From Ceratobasidium sp. AG-K (Eukaryota; Basidiomycota; Agaricomycetes; Cantharellales; Ceratobasidiaceae), in contig JAWNGF010000008.1 of assembly GCA_037039685.1 (NCBI GenBank), positions 1,116,001 to 1,180,000 on the forward strand: DNA of 64,000 nucleotides, in the 5' to 3' direction. Below the pieces are notes generated by a model. That model saw nothing but the letters and a program-made list of their open reading frames with translations, made no database searches and was not told the DNA's origin. Every line of letters starts with the position of its first letter. Within the stretch, counting starts at the first letter, position 1. Shown in pieces: positions 35,997-45,949 of the stretch. A program made the translations under genes and the position numbers.

Positions 35997-36311
35997 TTGG
36001 CCTCATGGTCGCACTGCTTTGTTTTTACTGCTCAGTGTAGGTTTGTTTTGGTGACTCGGCAATTGTTACACTGCTTTAGATCATTTTTTCCCTCGAGGCA
36101 TCAGTCCAGGCTCCTGTTGCACGCCCCTAATCCCTGTCACGTGGTAAATGTTGTGGAGAGCCCCCCACACGTGCAAAACGCATGTTACTGGCATGTCGCA
36201 AAGGATGGGCGTATTTCAACCCTTGCTCTCGTTGGGCGAGTTGTACATCTCTTGACACTACTTCCGGACGAGTGCGACCCCCCCCCCTTTTGACTTGATT
36301 TCCTGATCGAC
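35997..36311. other. Intergenic region with a C10 tract
   Basis: About 315 bases that include the promoter of the next gene. A run of ten cytosines at 36278-36287, followed by TTTT, lies just before its start codon. No gene was recognised. Confidence 0.45.
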
Positions 36312-38611
36312 ATGGCTGCCCTACTAGCCTTGGGCTATTCTATGCTTGTACAAGAGCAAGAAAAGAAAGACGATGCTCCAGCGAACGACGGATCTGCTTC
36401 GCACCCTGAACCTACTCCTGCTACTACCCCCGACCCCTCTGTTTCGACCAGTAGTCTTCCCCAAGTCTCCCCTCCAGAGTCATCCGCGTCGGTGCGAGCG
36501 ACCAAGTCGACTCGTCCGTCGGTAACGCGTAGCTCGACGATTAAAGGCGAAGCGGATAGCGAGTCAAGTCGAAAGGGGTCGTCCAAACGATCGAAGATGC
36601 ACGCTTCCACCAAAGCTCTCGACGAACAGTACGCGAAACAAATGGCCAAGGTCGCTAAACTGATGCGCAAGATGGAGAGAGCTGAACAGCGCGAGAAGAA
36701 CGCCCGTTGGAAGGCGGCCATGCAAGATATTACTCAAGCACGTGAGGCTGGTATCGACCCACAGAAGGACAGAGTTGGCTGGGACGAGGATAGTGATGAC
36801 GAAGATACCCTTCACCCCGCCAACGCGTCGTTGAAGAAGCCTATTACGAATCTTTCCGTCAAACCTGCCGACTCGGATGCCCCTGCTCCCGAATCTGGTG
36901 ACACGCTCGCTCGCTTTATCCATGCCATGTTCACATCGATGAACCCCTTCGAGGAAGCAGCCCATGTCGAAAAGGGCGATGACTCGACGGCGGGTCCAGC
37001 TACCTCACAGTCCGCTGGAGGTTCGGGCAAACCTGGATCCAAAGATCCCAAGGACCAGCAGGCCAGCGAGGAAGTTCTTCGACTCCTTTCGTCCGCATCG
37101 ACGATGAATCAGGCTTCGCAGTCTCGCGGGAGCGTCTGGAACGTTCTCGATCGTCTAACTCCTGGCCGTTCCAAGAAAGCCGGCCCCAATGACGCCGAGG
37201 GAAGTCTTATGATCAGCGCCCCCTTGTTCATCACCGAAGACTCCAAGGTTGAGGTTGCCAAATCCTCGATGCGAACGATCGAAGAGCACGATTCGGATTC
37301 TGAAGACAGCAAACCTCACTCCTCTAAGTTTGCCAATCTCGTCAACCGGATGGGTATGGACGGTATGTTCGGGAGCAAGAAGAAGTCTGAAGAGGAGAAG
37401 CCCGACGAGGCAGAGGTGGCCGAAGTGAAGGCAGAACCTGAACCGCGCCCAGTCAAGGAGGTCGCGTTTGGCAGCCCAGCGCTGATGGGATATCCTTGCA
37501 ATGCTCCTGGTGGGGTTACCGTATGTGAGTCAACGGCCGTTCGATATTTGACGCATGTATGCTGACTTCAGTTAGTTATCTCCCTCCACCTGTTTTGGCC
37601 GTCCTAAATGATCAGAAGCTCGAGGCAGCAAAGCGAGCTGCTTTGGTCACTACTGCCCTTCAATGGATGATTGACCACGTCCCAACGGCGTTGCTCCCTC
37701 CTCAACTGGGGCTCCTGATGTCCTTGATTCGTGGTATAATCCCTGCGTTGGGCTATATTGGTGAGTGATCCTTGAACGTGTTTCAACCGCTTGTGCTAAT
37801 TGAGGTTTTCCAGGTGGCTTTGTCGCATGGTCCTGGAGTGCTATTATTGGATTCGACGAGGGCGATGGTGTGATTCTGAGTGCTACTTGGCTCCTACCGA
37901 TTGCCTTGATTCCCGGCGCTTGGGATGTCGAGCCTGTTCGTCCAGCTGTCAAGGAGATCGAACCTGAACCGGTAGTGGAAGCGAAGGCCACCAAATCATC
38001 ACTTTCCCGCTCCGCATCCTTTGCCAAAAAGATGCCGTCTCTCGAGAGGAAAGCCTCTACTAAGTCAAATCTCTCTAGCTCCAAGGAGAAGAAGGCGAGA
38101 GAGGAAAGGACTCGAAAGATCGACTACTGAGGCTACTGCGATTCCAAAGCGTCCTGGCGAACCCACCCGAAGGCCCACAGTTGCCGGACCACTTCCCACT
38201 CCACCATCCTCATTCCCTCGCGCTTCGGGAACCTCCCGCTCCCAGTCGTCAACTCCTCCGGTGACCAAGGTCAAGGAGTCGAAAGACCCGAAACCGGATG
38301 GGGATCGTCCTGCTCTCAAGAAGAGTCCGAGCAAGATGGGCTTGAACATCGTTTGGTCGGATAAGCCTGTTAGCGAAGAACCCAAGGAAGATGAGGATGC
38401 GGAGAAGAAGCCCAGCTTTAAGCTCCCCATGCCCGATGTCACTTGGGACCATGAGCGCAAGGCCGCTGAAGCCGAGGCAGCAGCCAAGGCGGCAGCTGAA
38501 CAACAGGCCAAAGACGCTGCCAAGGCGAAACTCAAGAACAAGTACGCCCAGGCATTGCGGGAGCAGATGACCAAGGAAAAGGCACCTGTCGGATGGTCGG
38601 CTCTCTCATGA
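36312..38611 (+). CDS. Uncharacterised membrane-associated protein with long disordered arms
   Basis: The first exon encodes about 410 residues: an acidic/Ser-rich disordered part, a basic helix (AKQMAKVAKLMRKMERAEQR), then KDRVGWDEDSDDEDTLHPAN and more low-complexity sequence. An intron (about 37527-37571) joins in phase (GVTVF|SYLPPPVLAVLNDQKLEA). Two or three hydrophobic segments follow across a second intron: LGLLMSLIRGIIPALGYIGG, FVAWSWSAIIGFDEGDG and LSATWLLPIALIPGAW. The C-terminal arm is again Ser/Pro/Lys-rich, with MGLNIVWSDKPVSEEPKEDE and an Ala/Lys helix, and ends MTKEKAPVGWSALS. The frame breaks near 38095-38125 and must shift to continue (STTEATAIPKRPGEPTRRPT); no intron fits. 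Function is unknown. The topology, with short central membrane hairpins between cytosolic arms, is an inference from hydrophobicity. Confidence 0.7.
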
Positions 38612-38948
38612 AGGAACGCTTCGCGTGGTGCATTTAGTCCCACACTCACCTCTCTTATTTATTTTTGATATGAAGTTAGAGTTGCCACATATGTTTATTT
38701 TGAATATGCGACCCGCACTTGTAATAGAACTCAATAGAAACTATCATTAATAAAGACTTTCTTTTGGGTTCCATGCAAACTATTGCCTCGGCGTTTGAAC
38801 CACCATAATCTAAACAAACCCCGAATTATACTTGTAGTTGCACGTGACGTCCGCGATATCCAGCCTCCACCACCTGGCACCTGTACCATTCCACAGCCCA
38901 CTACATAGCTCCCACTCACAACATCGTCGGCGTTATATTCTAGAGCAC
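38612..38948. other. Intergenic region
   Basis: About 340 bases between the orphan membrane-protein gene and WBP11. No gene and no clear promoter element were seen. Confidence 0.45.
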
Positions 38949-40721
38949 ATGGCCAAAGGAAAAAGCGCAAACCCAGCGGATGCCCACCGTATGTCGTTTT
39001 GTTTGGCCTAAGCACAGTGTTTACGAACTGGTACCCTGCAGGCAAAGCTCAGCGCGCGAAAGAAATTAAGAAGGCAAGGCAATTTATCTCCTAGCTTAAT
39101 ACTACCGATTTACAAGCGCAATAGAACAAGGAGAACCGTGCCAAATCTCGAGAGACCGCGACTTTAAAGAAAGACACAAGCGGTTCGTACGTATTGGTGA
39201 CATGTCGTATGGCCACATAGCTCATATTGCGCCCCCCTAGGCCTTGAAACCGAAATTCACGAACTTGAAGACATTGGGGAGGACAAGCTCAACTCCACCC
39301 AAAAAAGTCGACTGAAAGAACTTCGCACCGAGGTTGACCGCATTCGCAAGGTCAAACAGGACTATGTCAAAGCTCATCCCGAACAAAGTCATTTGGTTCG
39401 CGGATTGGAGCCACGGGCTCGTCGTGCGGCCGGAGGTGATGGACCTTCAGCATCGGCAGGTGAGTGATTCTTGGGTCGACGATGGGATGTACTTGACTCC
39501 TTGACAGGCAGCTCAATGCCTGCCACCCGCTCCCTATTCGGAAAAAATGGTCTCCCACTTCGGCCTGAACGTAGTATATACTACGATCCCGTTATGAACC
39601 CCTATGGTGTCCCCCCTCCGGGTATGCCTTATGCTGAACGGCGTGAGTTTTGTTGTACACCACCCGCCGTGCTTGTGTTCACACATTACAGCTCTACTGC
39701 CCCATGAAATTGAAGAAGATGCTCAACAAGGCACTCCGGATGAGGATTCGGCAATGAATTCTGGTAGCGATGACTCTGGAGGCAAGTTGACCAGTTCACG
39801 ATGGCGCTCCCCAGTTTAACCGTCACAGCAGACGAAAGCGACGACGATGACGACGACGACATTGTACTACCGGCTGGCCCTCCCCCAGGTCATTCCCGAG
39901 AGGAAGGGGACGCCTCTGACGACGAGTCGGGTGATTCAGGTTCAGACGATGACATCCCTATGCCGCCTGGCCCCCCACCTCCCAAAGCCGCTCCTCCATT
40001 GCCCACCGGCCTTCCCCCAGTAGCGCCATTTCCCCCAGGTGCTCCCTACGGGGCTGTGCTACCTCCGTTTCCACCTACTGTTCAGCCGACTGCCTACATG
40101 GTACCTCATATCCCACCTCCACCGCCCGGGTTCCCCACAAATATGCATGCTGGATACGCCCCACATTTCACTCACGCGGCTACACCATATCCTCCCCAGA
40201 TGTCATTCGCTGGGGCAGATCCAAGGCAACCTCGAGATAGGCAATTCGCAGAGGCAGTACGAGTCGTGCAAGACCCTCTATCCAATGTTCCCCACGTTAC
40301 ATTTCAAGCACATCAAGCTCAACGGCATCAACCTCCCCCAGCAGCTGCCGGCCTTGCGCATGGCCTACCTCCCAAGCCAGGGAGTGCTCCACAGACAGCC
40401 GCCTCAGCGACGATATTTGCTGAACCGGAATTACGAGATTTCAAGAAGGAGGCGACGGCGTTTGTGCCAACTTCAATGCGGAGAGCTGCTAAGAAAGGTG
40501 CGAATGCTGGCGCACCGTCCGGCATCAGAATCGACGCGGCCCCCAATGAAGCGGGAGATGATCACGGCGGTCCGTCAGCTGAACCCCGGAAGGACCTTAT
40601 GAGCGTGCTAGGTAGTCAGCTGGGTGTCTCAGACAAGCCCTCCACCTCTTCGAATAACAAAGGCGGACAGGGCAAGGACGATTACGAAAAATTCTTAGCC
40701 GAGGTCGGGTCATTCCTGTAG
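38949..40721 (+). CDS. WBP11-like splicing factor
   Basis: Nuclear proline-rich WW-domain ligand linked to spliceosome activation. The N-terminal Wbp11 domain assembles over small exons: MAKGKSANPADAHR, KAQRAKEIKK, NKENRAKSRETATLKKDTSG and LETEIHELEDIGEDKLNSTQ. Then comes KNGLPLRPERSIYYDPVMNP with YGVPPPGMPYAERPLLPHEI. An acidic stretch (DESDDDDDDDIVLPAGPPPG) is followed by many PPGPPP motifs, which bind WW domains. The C-terminal part has DLMSVLGSQLGVSDKPSTSS and ends YEKFLAEVGSFL. Two introns are GC-AG: 39074-39124 (AAG|GCAAGG, joining KK to NK) and 39782-39828 (GAG|GCAAGT, joining DSG to ADES); both restore the frame exactly. Total introns are at least six. Confidence 0.88.
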
Positions 40722-41103
40722 GAGTTTACTCTTCAACGTCGGCGGCTATCCATAATTGCCCAATATGTGAGTTGGTATATTGGGTGTGTCTCTCTGATAC
40801 ATCAATGGATCGCACGCCATGTATTTTAGAAAGTCGTCCTCTAGTTAATATCTCCGATTACACTCGAATAGATGGCAAGCCAAATTCGCATCTAGTGATG
40901 GCTGGATTCGGCCTCGGCTAAGGATTTGACTCACCTTCCTCATGCCCCACACACTCCTACTATCGCCCCTCGCTGTTTGACTTGGTGCTAAACACATCAT
41001 GTGATTGCAACAGCACGCACAGGATTGCATCCGTGTCCCTTGATAAGTAGGACGTTCGCTCTCACGTAGCTCCAGACACAGTCCTTCCGCCCCCATCGCT
41101 ACC
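40722..41103. other. Intergenic region
   Basis: About 380 bases between WBP11 and the aminotransferase. No gene was recognised in it. Confidence 0.45.
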
Positions 41104-42960
41104 ATGTCGCCCACAGCCTTGCCCGCCGAATCGAAAAATGACTCACCTACGAACCCAAAGCAGTCAAGGAAGGTGTGCCTGCTGACGTCGCCAAACTCAC
41201 CGGCAAGAGCTGCATCCTCCATCGTACACCATGGCACCCACCAATTGCGGTCTCTGCTCAGGGTGCGAAGCTCAGATATTGCGTGCTCGACAGCATTTAA
41301 CCCGCACCTTGCAGGGCCCTATATAACGTTAGAGGACGGCAGAGAAATAATTGACGGCGTTGGAGGGGCGGCTGTTAGTTGCATCGGCAACGGCCATCCA
41401 GCTATCGTGAAGGCCGTGCAAGAGCAGGTGGAGAAAATGGCCTGTAAGCGAGATATGTCGAGGATGATGTGTTATACTCAACTTATTCATTTGAAGACGT
41501 ATACAATGCACAGCTCTCAAATGAACCTGCCGAGGAATTAGCTCGTATCCTGGTTGAAACATCAAACGGGGCCTTTGAGCAAGTTGGCTTTCTATCTGGA
41601 GGTGAGTAGCTGCAACACGCTTGAGAGGCGCATGTATCCAAGCTTCATACATTAGGCTCCGAGGCTGTCGAGGCCATGATTAAACTGGCTCGTCAATATT
41701 ATTTCGAAAAGAAGGAACCTCGGCGTACAAACTTTATTGCCCGCCAGCTTTCATATCACGGCAACACTGTTGCGACGTTGGCCTTGGGTAACCACCCGGG
41801 TCGAAGGATCCCTTACGAGGACGTTTTGGATCATCAGAACTTTCACCACGTCGGCCCTGCTTATTACCGTCACTATGCTCACGAGGGTGAAAGCGAAGAA
41901 GATTATGTTCAACGCCTGAAAGAGGAACTAGATGCCAAGTTCCAGCAACTCGGTGGAGACACTGTGATCGGGTGTAAGTATATCCTAAATTGAAAGGTGA
42001 ATTTAAGCGGGAACTAATCTAGTTGGTAGTCGTTGCCGAGACGGTGGTCGGGGCTACCACCGGCTGTGTACCTGCTCCGAAAGGCTACTTCAAGGCATGC
42101 CGAGAGATTTGTGACAAATACGGCGCACTGTTTATGCTCGACGAGGTCATGAGCGGCATGGGCCGTAAGTTTAGGTCGTACCATAGATTAGTTTGACTTG
42201 CTAAGACATCGTACAGGAATGGGTACTTTACATGCATGGGAAAGTTTTGGAGATGGTGTTGCTCCTGACCTTCAGTCTGTGGCCAAAGGTCTTGGAGGGG
42301 GGTACGTCGGCCAAGATACACTAGGGTCTTTACTAACTTGAATTGTAGCTTTGCCTCGATCGGTGCTGTTCTCGTTTCGCCCAAAGTAGCCAAAGGAGTT
42401 AGAGATGGGAGTGGATACTGGTCGGTACCCATGCTAATTTGTATCACAGCCACTAATAGCGTTCATTTAGGCTTCATGGGCATACCTACCAGGCACACCC
42501 GATTGCCTCAGCCGCATCGCTTGCAGTCCAACACGTGATACGATCTGAAAATCTGCTCGCACTCTGTCGTCAGCGGGGTGCCGAGCTCGAAGAGCAGCTA
42601 AAGACCAGGCTCCGAGGACCAAACGCTCGCGCCGCGCCCTACGTTTCAGACATTCGGGGCGGTGGGTTGTTCTGGGGAATCGAATTCGACGTCCCGGATG
42701 CAGAGCTACCTCGCATCAACGCAGCATACCAACGATTGACGCGGTCCGGTCCGGAGGTTCCAAACAATCGTCGGTTCGGGGCGCTACTTCAGGATAAAAC
42801 GATGGATAAAGGCTTGGTTGCCATCGCCATGACTGGATCCGTTGACGGAAAGCGAGGCGACCATGCAATTCTCGCGCCACCGTATAATGTGACGAGCCAG
42901 GAACTGCGCATTATTGTTGATCGTTTGGTGGAAAGTGTTGAAGAGTTGTTGTTTGACTAG
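41104..42960 (+). CDS. Class III PLP-dependent aminotransferase
   Basis: Fold-type I transaminase moving an amino group between an omega-amino substrate and a keto acid. After the start ([19 protein letters not shown]) the conserved N-terminal segment [20 protein letters not shown] is one frame away; one extra A in the AAA at 41157-41159 would restore it. After an intron: [20 protein letters not shown] and [23 protein letters not shown] contacts are [40 protein letters not shown] and [13 protein letters not shown] (the Asp that pairs with the pyridine nitrogen). The Schiff-base Lys is in [11 protein letters not shown] joined to [19 protein letters not shown]. Later blocks are [20 protein letters not shown] and [20 protein letters not shown]. 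It ends [14 protein letters not shown]. About seven introns. Substrate not determined; aminobutyrate-type and related families share this layout. Confidence 0.88.
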
Positions 42961-43696
42961 GCGGGCAGTGCGAACCACTGGCGGTTAATTGGTTACTAAG
43001 CGGTAGAAATCTCACCAGTGTATTAGTGTGACATGAGTTAATGAACAACATGCGCTGCGTCGCATTCAAGCAGAAATAAATCACCCACGGCCAGGGGCTG
43101 CCGTCAACCCATGGCAGACGAACAGCTGTATGCGCAAGTTTTAGGCCAATGTCCGTCATACACAACTTCTTGTTATCACTCAGAAGACGCCAAGCACACC
43201 TTAGATCACAGATTCAGACCGATGAGCCCAGTAGAGCTGGCGATGCAGCACCCCGGCTCTCACGGAGGGTCAAAGTTAGGTTTCGGGACTTGCTTACTCT
43301 GAAGATGCTTATGTGTCAATCGTTCTTGAGCGAGGCTCGCAGATCATTGGCCATAATGAAAGATGTACACTTCTGTCGAGTTTTCGAGAATGGCGACGCC
43401 TAAAGCAACCCACAAGCACCATCCGTGGGGTTTACTTTTGTGGCTAGCAAATACACTGATTTAGGCAGTAACCAAGAGACGCATGTGGCAAAACCTGCTA
43501 TATTACTCCTTCTAGTTCAATCATTACACACGTGACAGCGACATTTCTGGCATTCTCGGCCTTGTTGCTGATGTGTCCAACCAAGCGAGCTCCGCCTATT
43601 CAACCGATCGCGGGGCATCAATCAACACCGGGATGACCGCGCACTACTGGTCTCAAGTCCGTAATCTATGAAATGCATATCACAAGTTTATTCGAG
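42961..43696. other. Intergenic region
   Basis: About 740 bases upstream of the DUF1996 gene. Small overlapping open frames near 43111-43403 have no recognisable protein sense. No gene is supported. Confidence 0.5.
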
Positions 43697-43704
43697 TATA
43701 AGTA
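43697..43704 (+). promoter_or_regulatory. Probable TATA box of the DUF1996 gene
   Basis: TATAAGTA occurs 53-60 bases before the start codon at 43757, at a spacing like that of the other secreted-protein genes here. Confidence 0.5.
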
Positions 43705-43756
43705 CTAGATGTGTGCACTTCCAGATCAACAACTTGAGTCTTTTCTGCAGTCTAAC

Positions 43757-45432
43757 ATGCGCGTACTTTCTTCTTCTGCTATCGCCGCTCTTGCCTTTGT
43801 CGGCAGCGCAAACGCCTGGTTCAGGCTTACATGCGGCCTCCCGGCGATCCAAAGTCAGTACCTCGCTTTCATGCTGGAGAGTTTCAATTTGCTAACTTGA
43901 CTTTCAGCTCGCGCCGATCCTATCGTTCAGCCTGGCATTGCGCCGTCCTACCATGTTCACGTGAGTGTATGCGGGTGCGCACATTATCTGATACCCTGAC
44001 CAATTCCCCTTAGACCGTTCATGGGGCCAAGAGTATGTATCTCTGACAAGATAACTAAGTCTTAAGTTGACGGTGATCGCTCCTAGACTTCCGTTCAAAC
44101 GCGACGTATGATACGCTTCGTGCCTCGTCTTGCACATCATGTGCAGTCACTCAAGTAAGCGCCAAGTCGACAAATTCCCTGAAACTGCTAGCTCACCTTC
44201 ACTGTAGGACTTGTCCAGCTACTGTGAGTTCTCTTGAGCAAAGATAAGGAGCAGAAAGCTGATTGTGTAATAGGGTTTCCGAAATTATATTATAAAAATA
44301 AATCGGGGTAAAAAAAAAAAAAAAAAAACTACGCATCATAGTCCTATACAACGCTAACACTATAATTAGGCAATTCGAGGCCGTGCCAAATGGAGGTATG
44401 CTGGTTACAATCACTCGTGCTCACAGCTGACAGTTATACAGGTCTCACTGCATATTACCTCCAGCGCGGGGACGGTGATAAAGCCAACGGTGGACCGGGG
44501 TTGAAGGCTTTCCCCCCAGGTTTCAAGATGATTGGTGGAAACGCCCTTCGGCGCGCCAAGAAGTGGGTATATGCGCCTAGGCACCGGTTCAGCTGGCTAA
44601 CTACATCTTTATTAGGTTTACGAGTGAAACCGGTAGCCAAGAAGAGTTACGCGAGCGTGCAACCAAGTGGGAGTGCTTGAGGTATACTACGAGCAATCCA
44701 GGTTACAATGGATATGGATTCCCTACAACTGATTGCGAGGCTGGGTTCCGTGCCCAGTTGCACTTCCCCGCGTGCTGGGACGGCAAGGTATGTCTAACGT
44801 ACCGGTTACTCTGCGGTTGGGCTCACTCATGCGACAGAACCTGGACTCGGCCGATCACATCTCTCATACGGCTTATCTTAGTGGCCTGGACAACGGCAAA
44901 TGCCCAAGCACCCATCCTGTGCCTTTAATGCTCGTGTTCTATGAAGTCACTTGGGATATCCATTCGTTTGTTGTTAGCGGTCGGTGGAACCCTGCTACCG
45001 ATGGATGGCCATTCGTCTATGCTAATGGGTATGTTCACTTACAAATACAATTGCATATACTGATGTTTCCTACAGCGACCCAACTGGCCATGGATGGCAC
45101 GGAGACTTCCAGAACGGATGGGACACAACCGTGCTCCAGACTGCGATCGACAAGTGCAATGACCCAAGCAACGACACAATCAACGGTGTCGCTTCGGCCT
45201 GCCAGTACTTGAAGCTGCAAGACCCCGGCGCGGCGCCCGCCAACATGTGCAAACCGACTGCCGAGATCAACGAGAATGTTGGTGCCAGTGGACCCTTGGC
45301 GAAACTCCCTGGGTAAGTGGATATATGCTCTTGAAGACGTCACAGCTGCTGATCTCTTTCGTCAGATGCAACCCGCTGCAGGCTGGACCTGCCGATGCCA
45401 AGGTCTATACCGCCGCGAACTGCCCGGCTTAA
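43757..45432 (+). CDS. Secreted DUF1996 protein
   Basis: Extracellular fungal protein of the DUF1996 family, of unknown activity. It begins with a signal peptide (MRVLSSSAIAALAFVGSANA) followed at once by the family N-terminus WFRLTCGLPAIQ. Short exons then give ADPIVQPGIAPSYHVH, TVHGAK, DFRSNATYDTLRASSCTSCA and a micro-exon (44272-44308) with WFPKLYYKNKSG. Then come QFEAVPNGG, LTAYYLQRGDGDKANGGPGL, KAFPPGFKMIGGNALRRAKK, GYGFPTTDCEAGFRAQLHFP, ACWDGK, HISHTAYLSGLDNGKCPSTH, GRWNPATDGWPFVYANG and GHGWHGDFQNGWDTTVLQTA. It ends AKVYTAANCPA. About ten introns; every junction examined keeps phase, so it looks intact. The Cys residues suggest several disulfides. Members are abundant in wood- and plant-associated fungi; carbohydrate binding or degradation is only suspected. 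Confidence 0.9.
44310..44328 (+). repeat. A19 tract within an intron of the DUF1996 gene
   Basis: A run of 19 adenines begins one base after the 5' splice site GT of an intron about 68 nt long, just behind the micro-exon. It is the longest homopolymer in the window and a likely length-variable site. Confidence 0.9.
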
Positions 45433-45949
45433 AAAGATCGATAGTTTATAACGTTTTGTACACGGGGTTTTGGGAAATAGAATCGGGCCTTATGCTATTC
45501 CGAGCCGTAGTGGCACCATGAGATCAACACAAATATTCGCAAGCCGTACGACTTCCGAATTTGATCGTCTCCTTTTACGTTCTTTTATGGTCGAAATCAG
45601 GCGCGAGCCCCTAAGAAGTCACGTGTCCGCTCTTAACCAGGGCGTTTCTCGCTTGCAATTCTGCCAGAGGACTTCCTTGCCAGCGCAGCGACCTTTCGAC
45701 GACTAGCACGACCCGCGACGACTCTTGTACACGTCCAACTCATTTTCTGTACTCTCTAGCCCCATTTCTATATTTGTCGATACTACCGTGTATAGTAGCG
45801 GATGCCTCTTTGTGCCTAACGACCGTGACCATACGCGACACCCGCTTCTCTACGTGTTAAACTGTTTCCAGTAGGTCTCGCGTGTTCGAGAGCGCTTGGT
45901 TGCTACTTGCTGACGCATCGCCATTCAAGCCGCCTCATAGCCTGCTAAT
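45433..45949. other. Intergenic region
   Basis: About 520 bases between the DUF1996 and coiled-coil genes. An open frame at 45470-45706 has no recognisable features. The last 200 bases are the likely promoter and 5' leader of the next gene. Confidence 0.45.
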
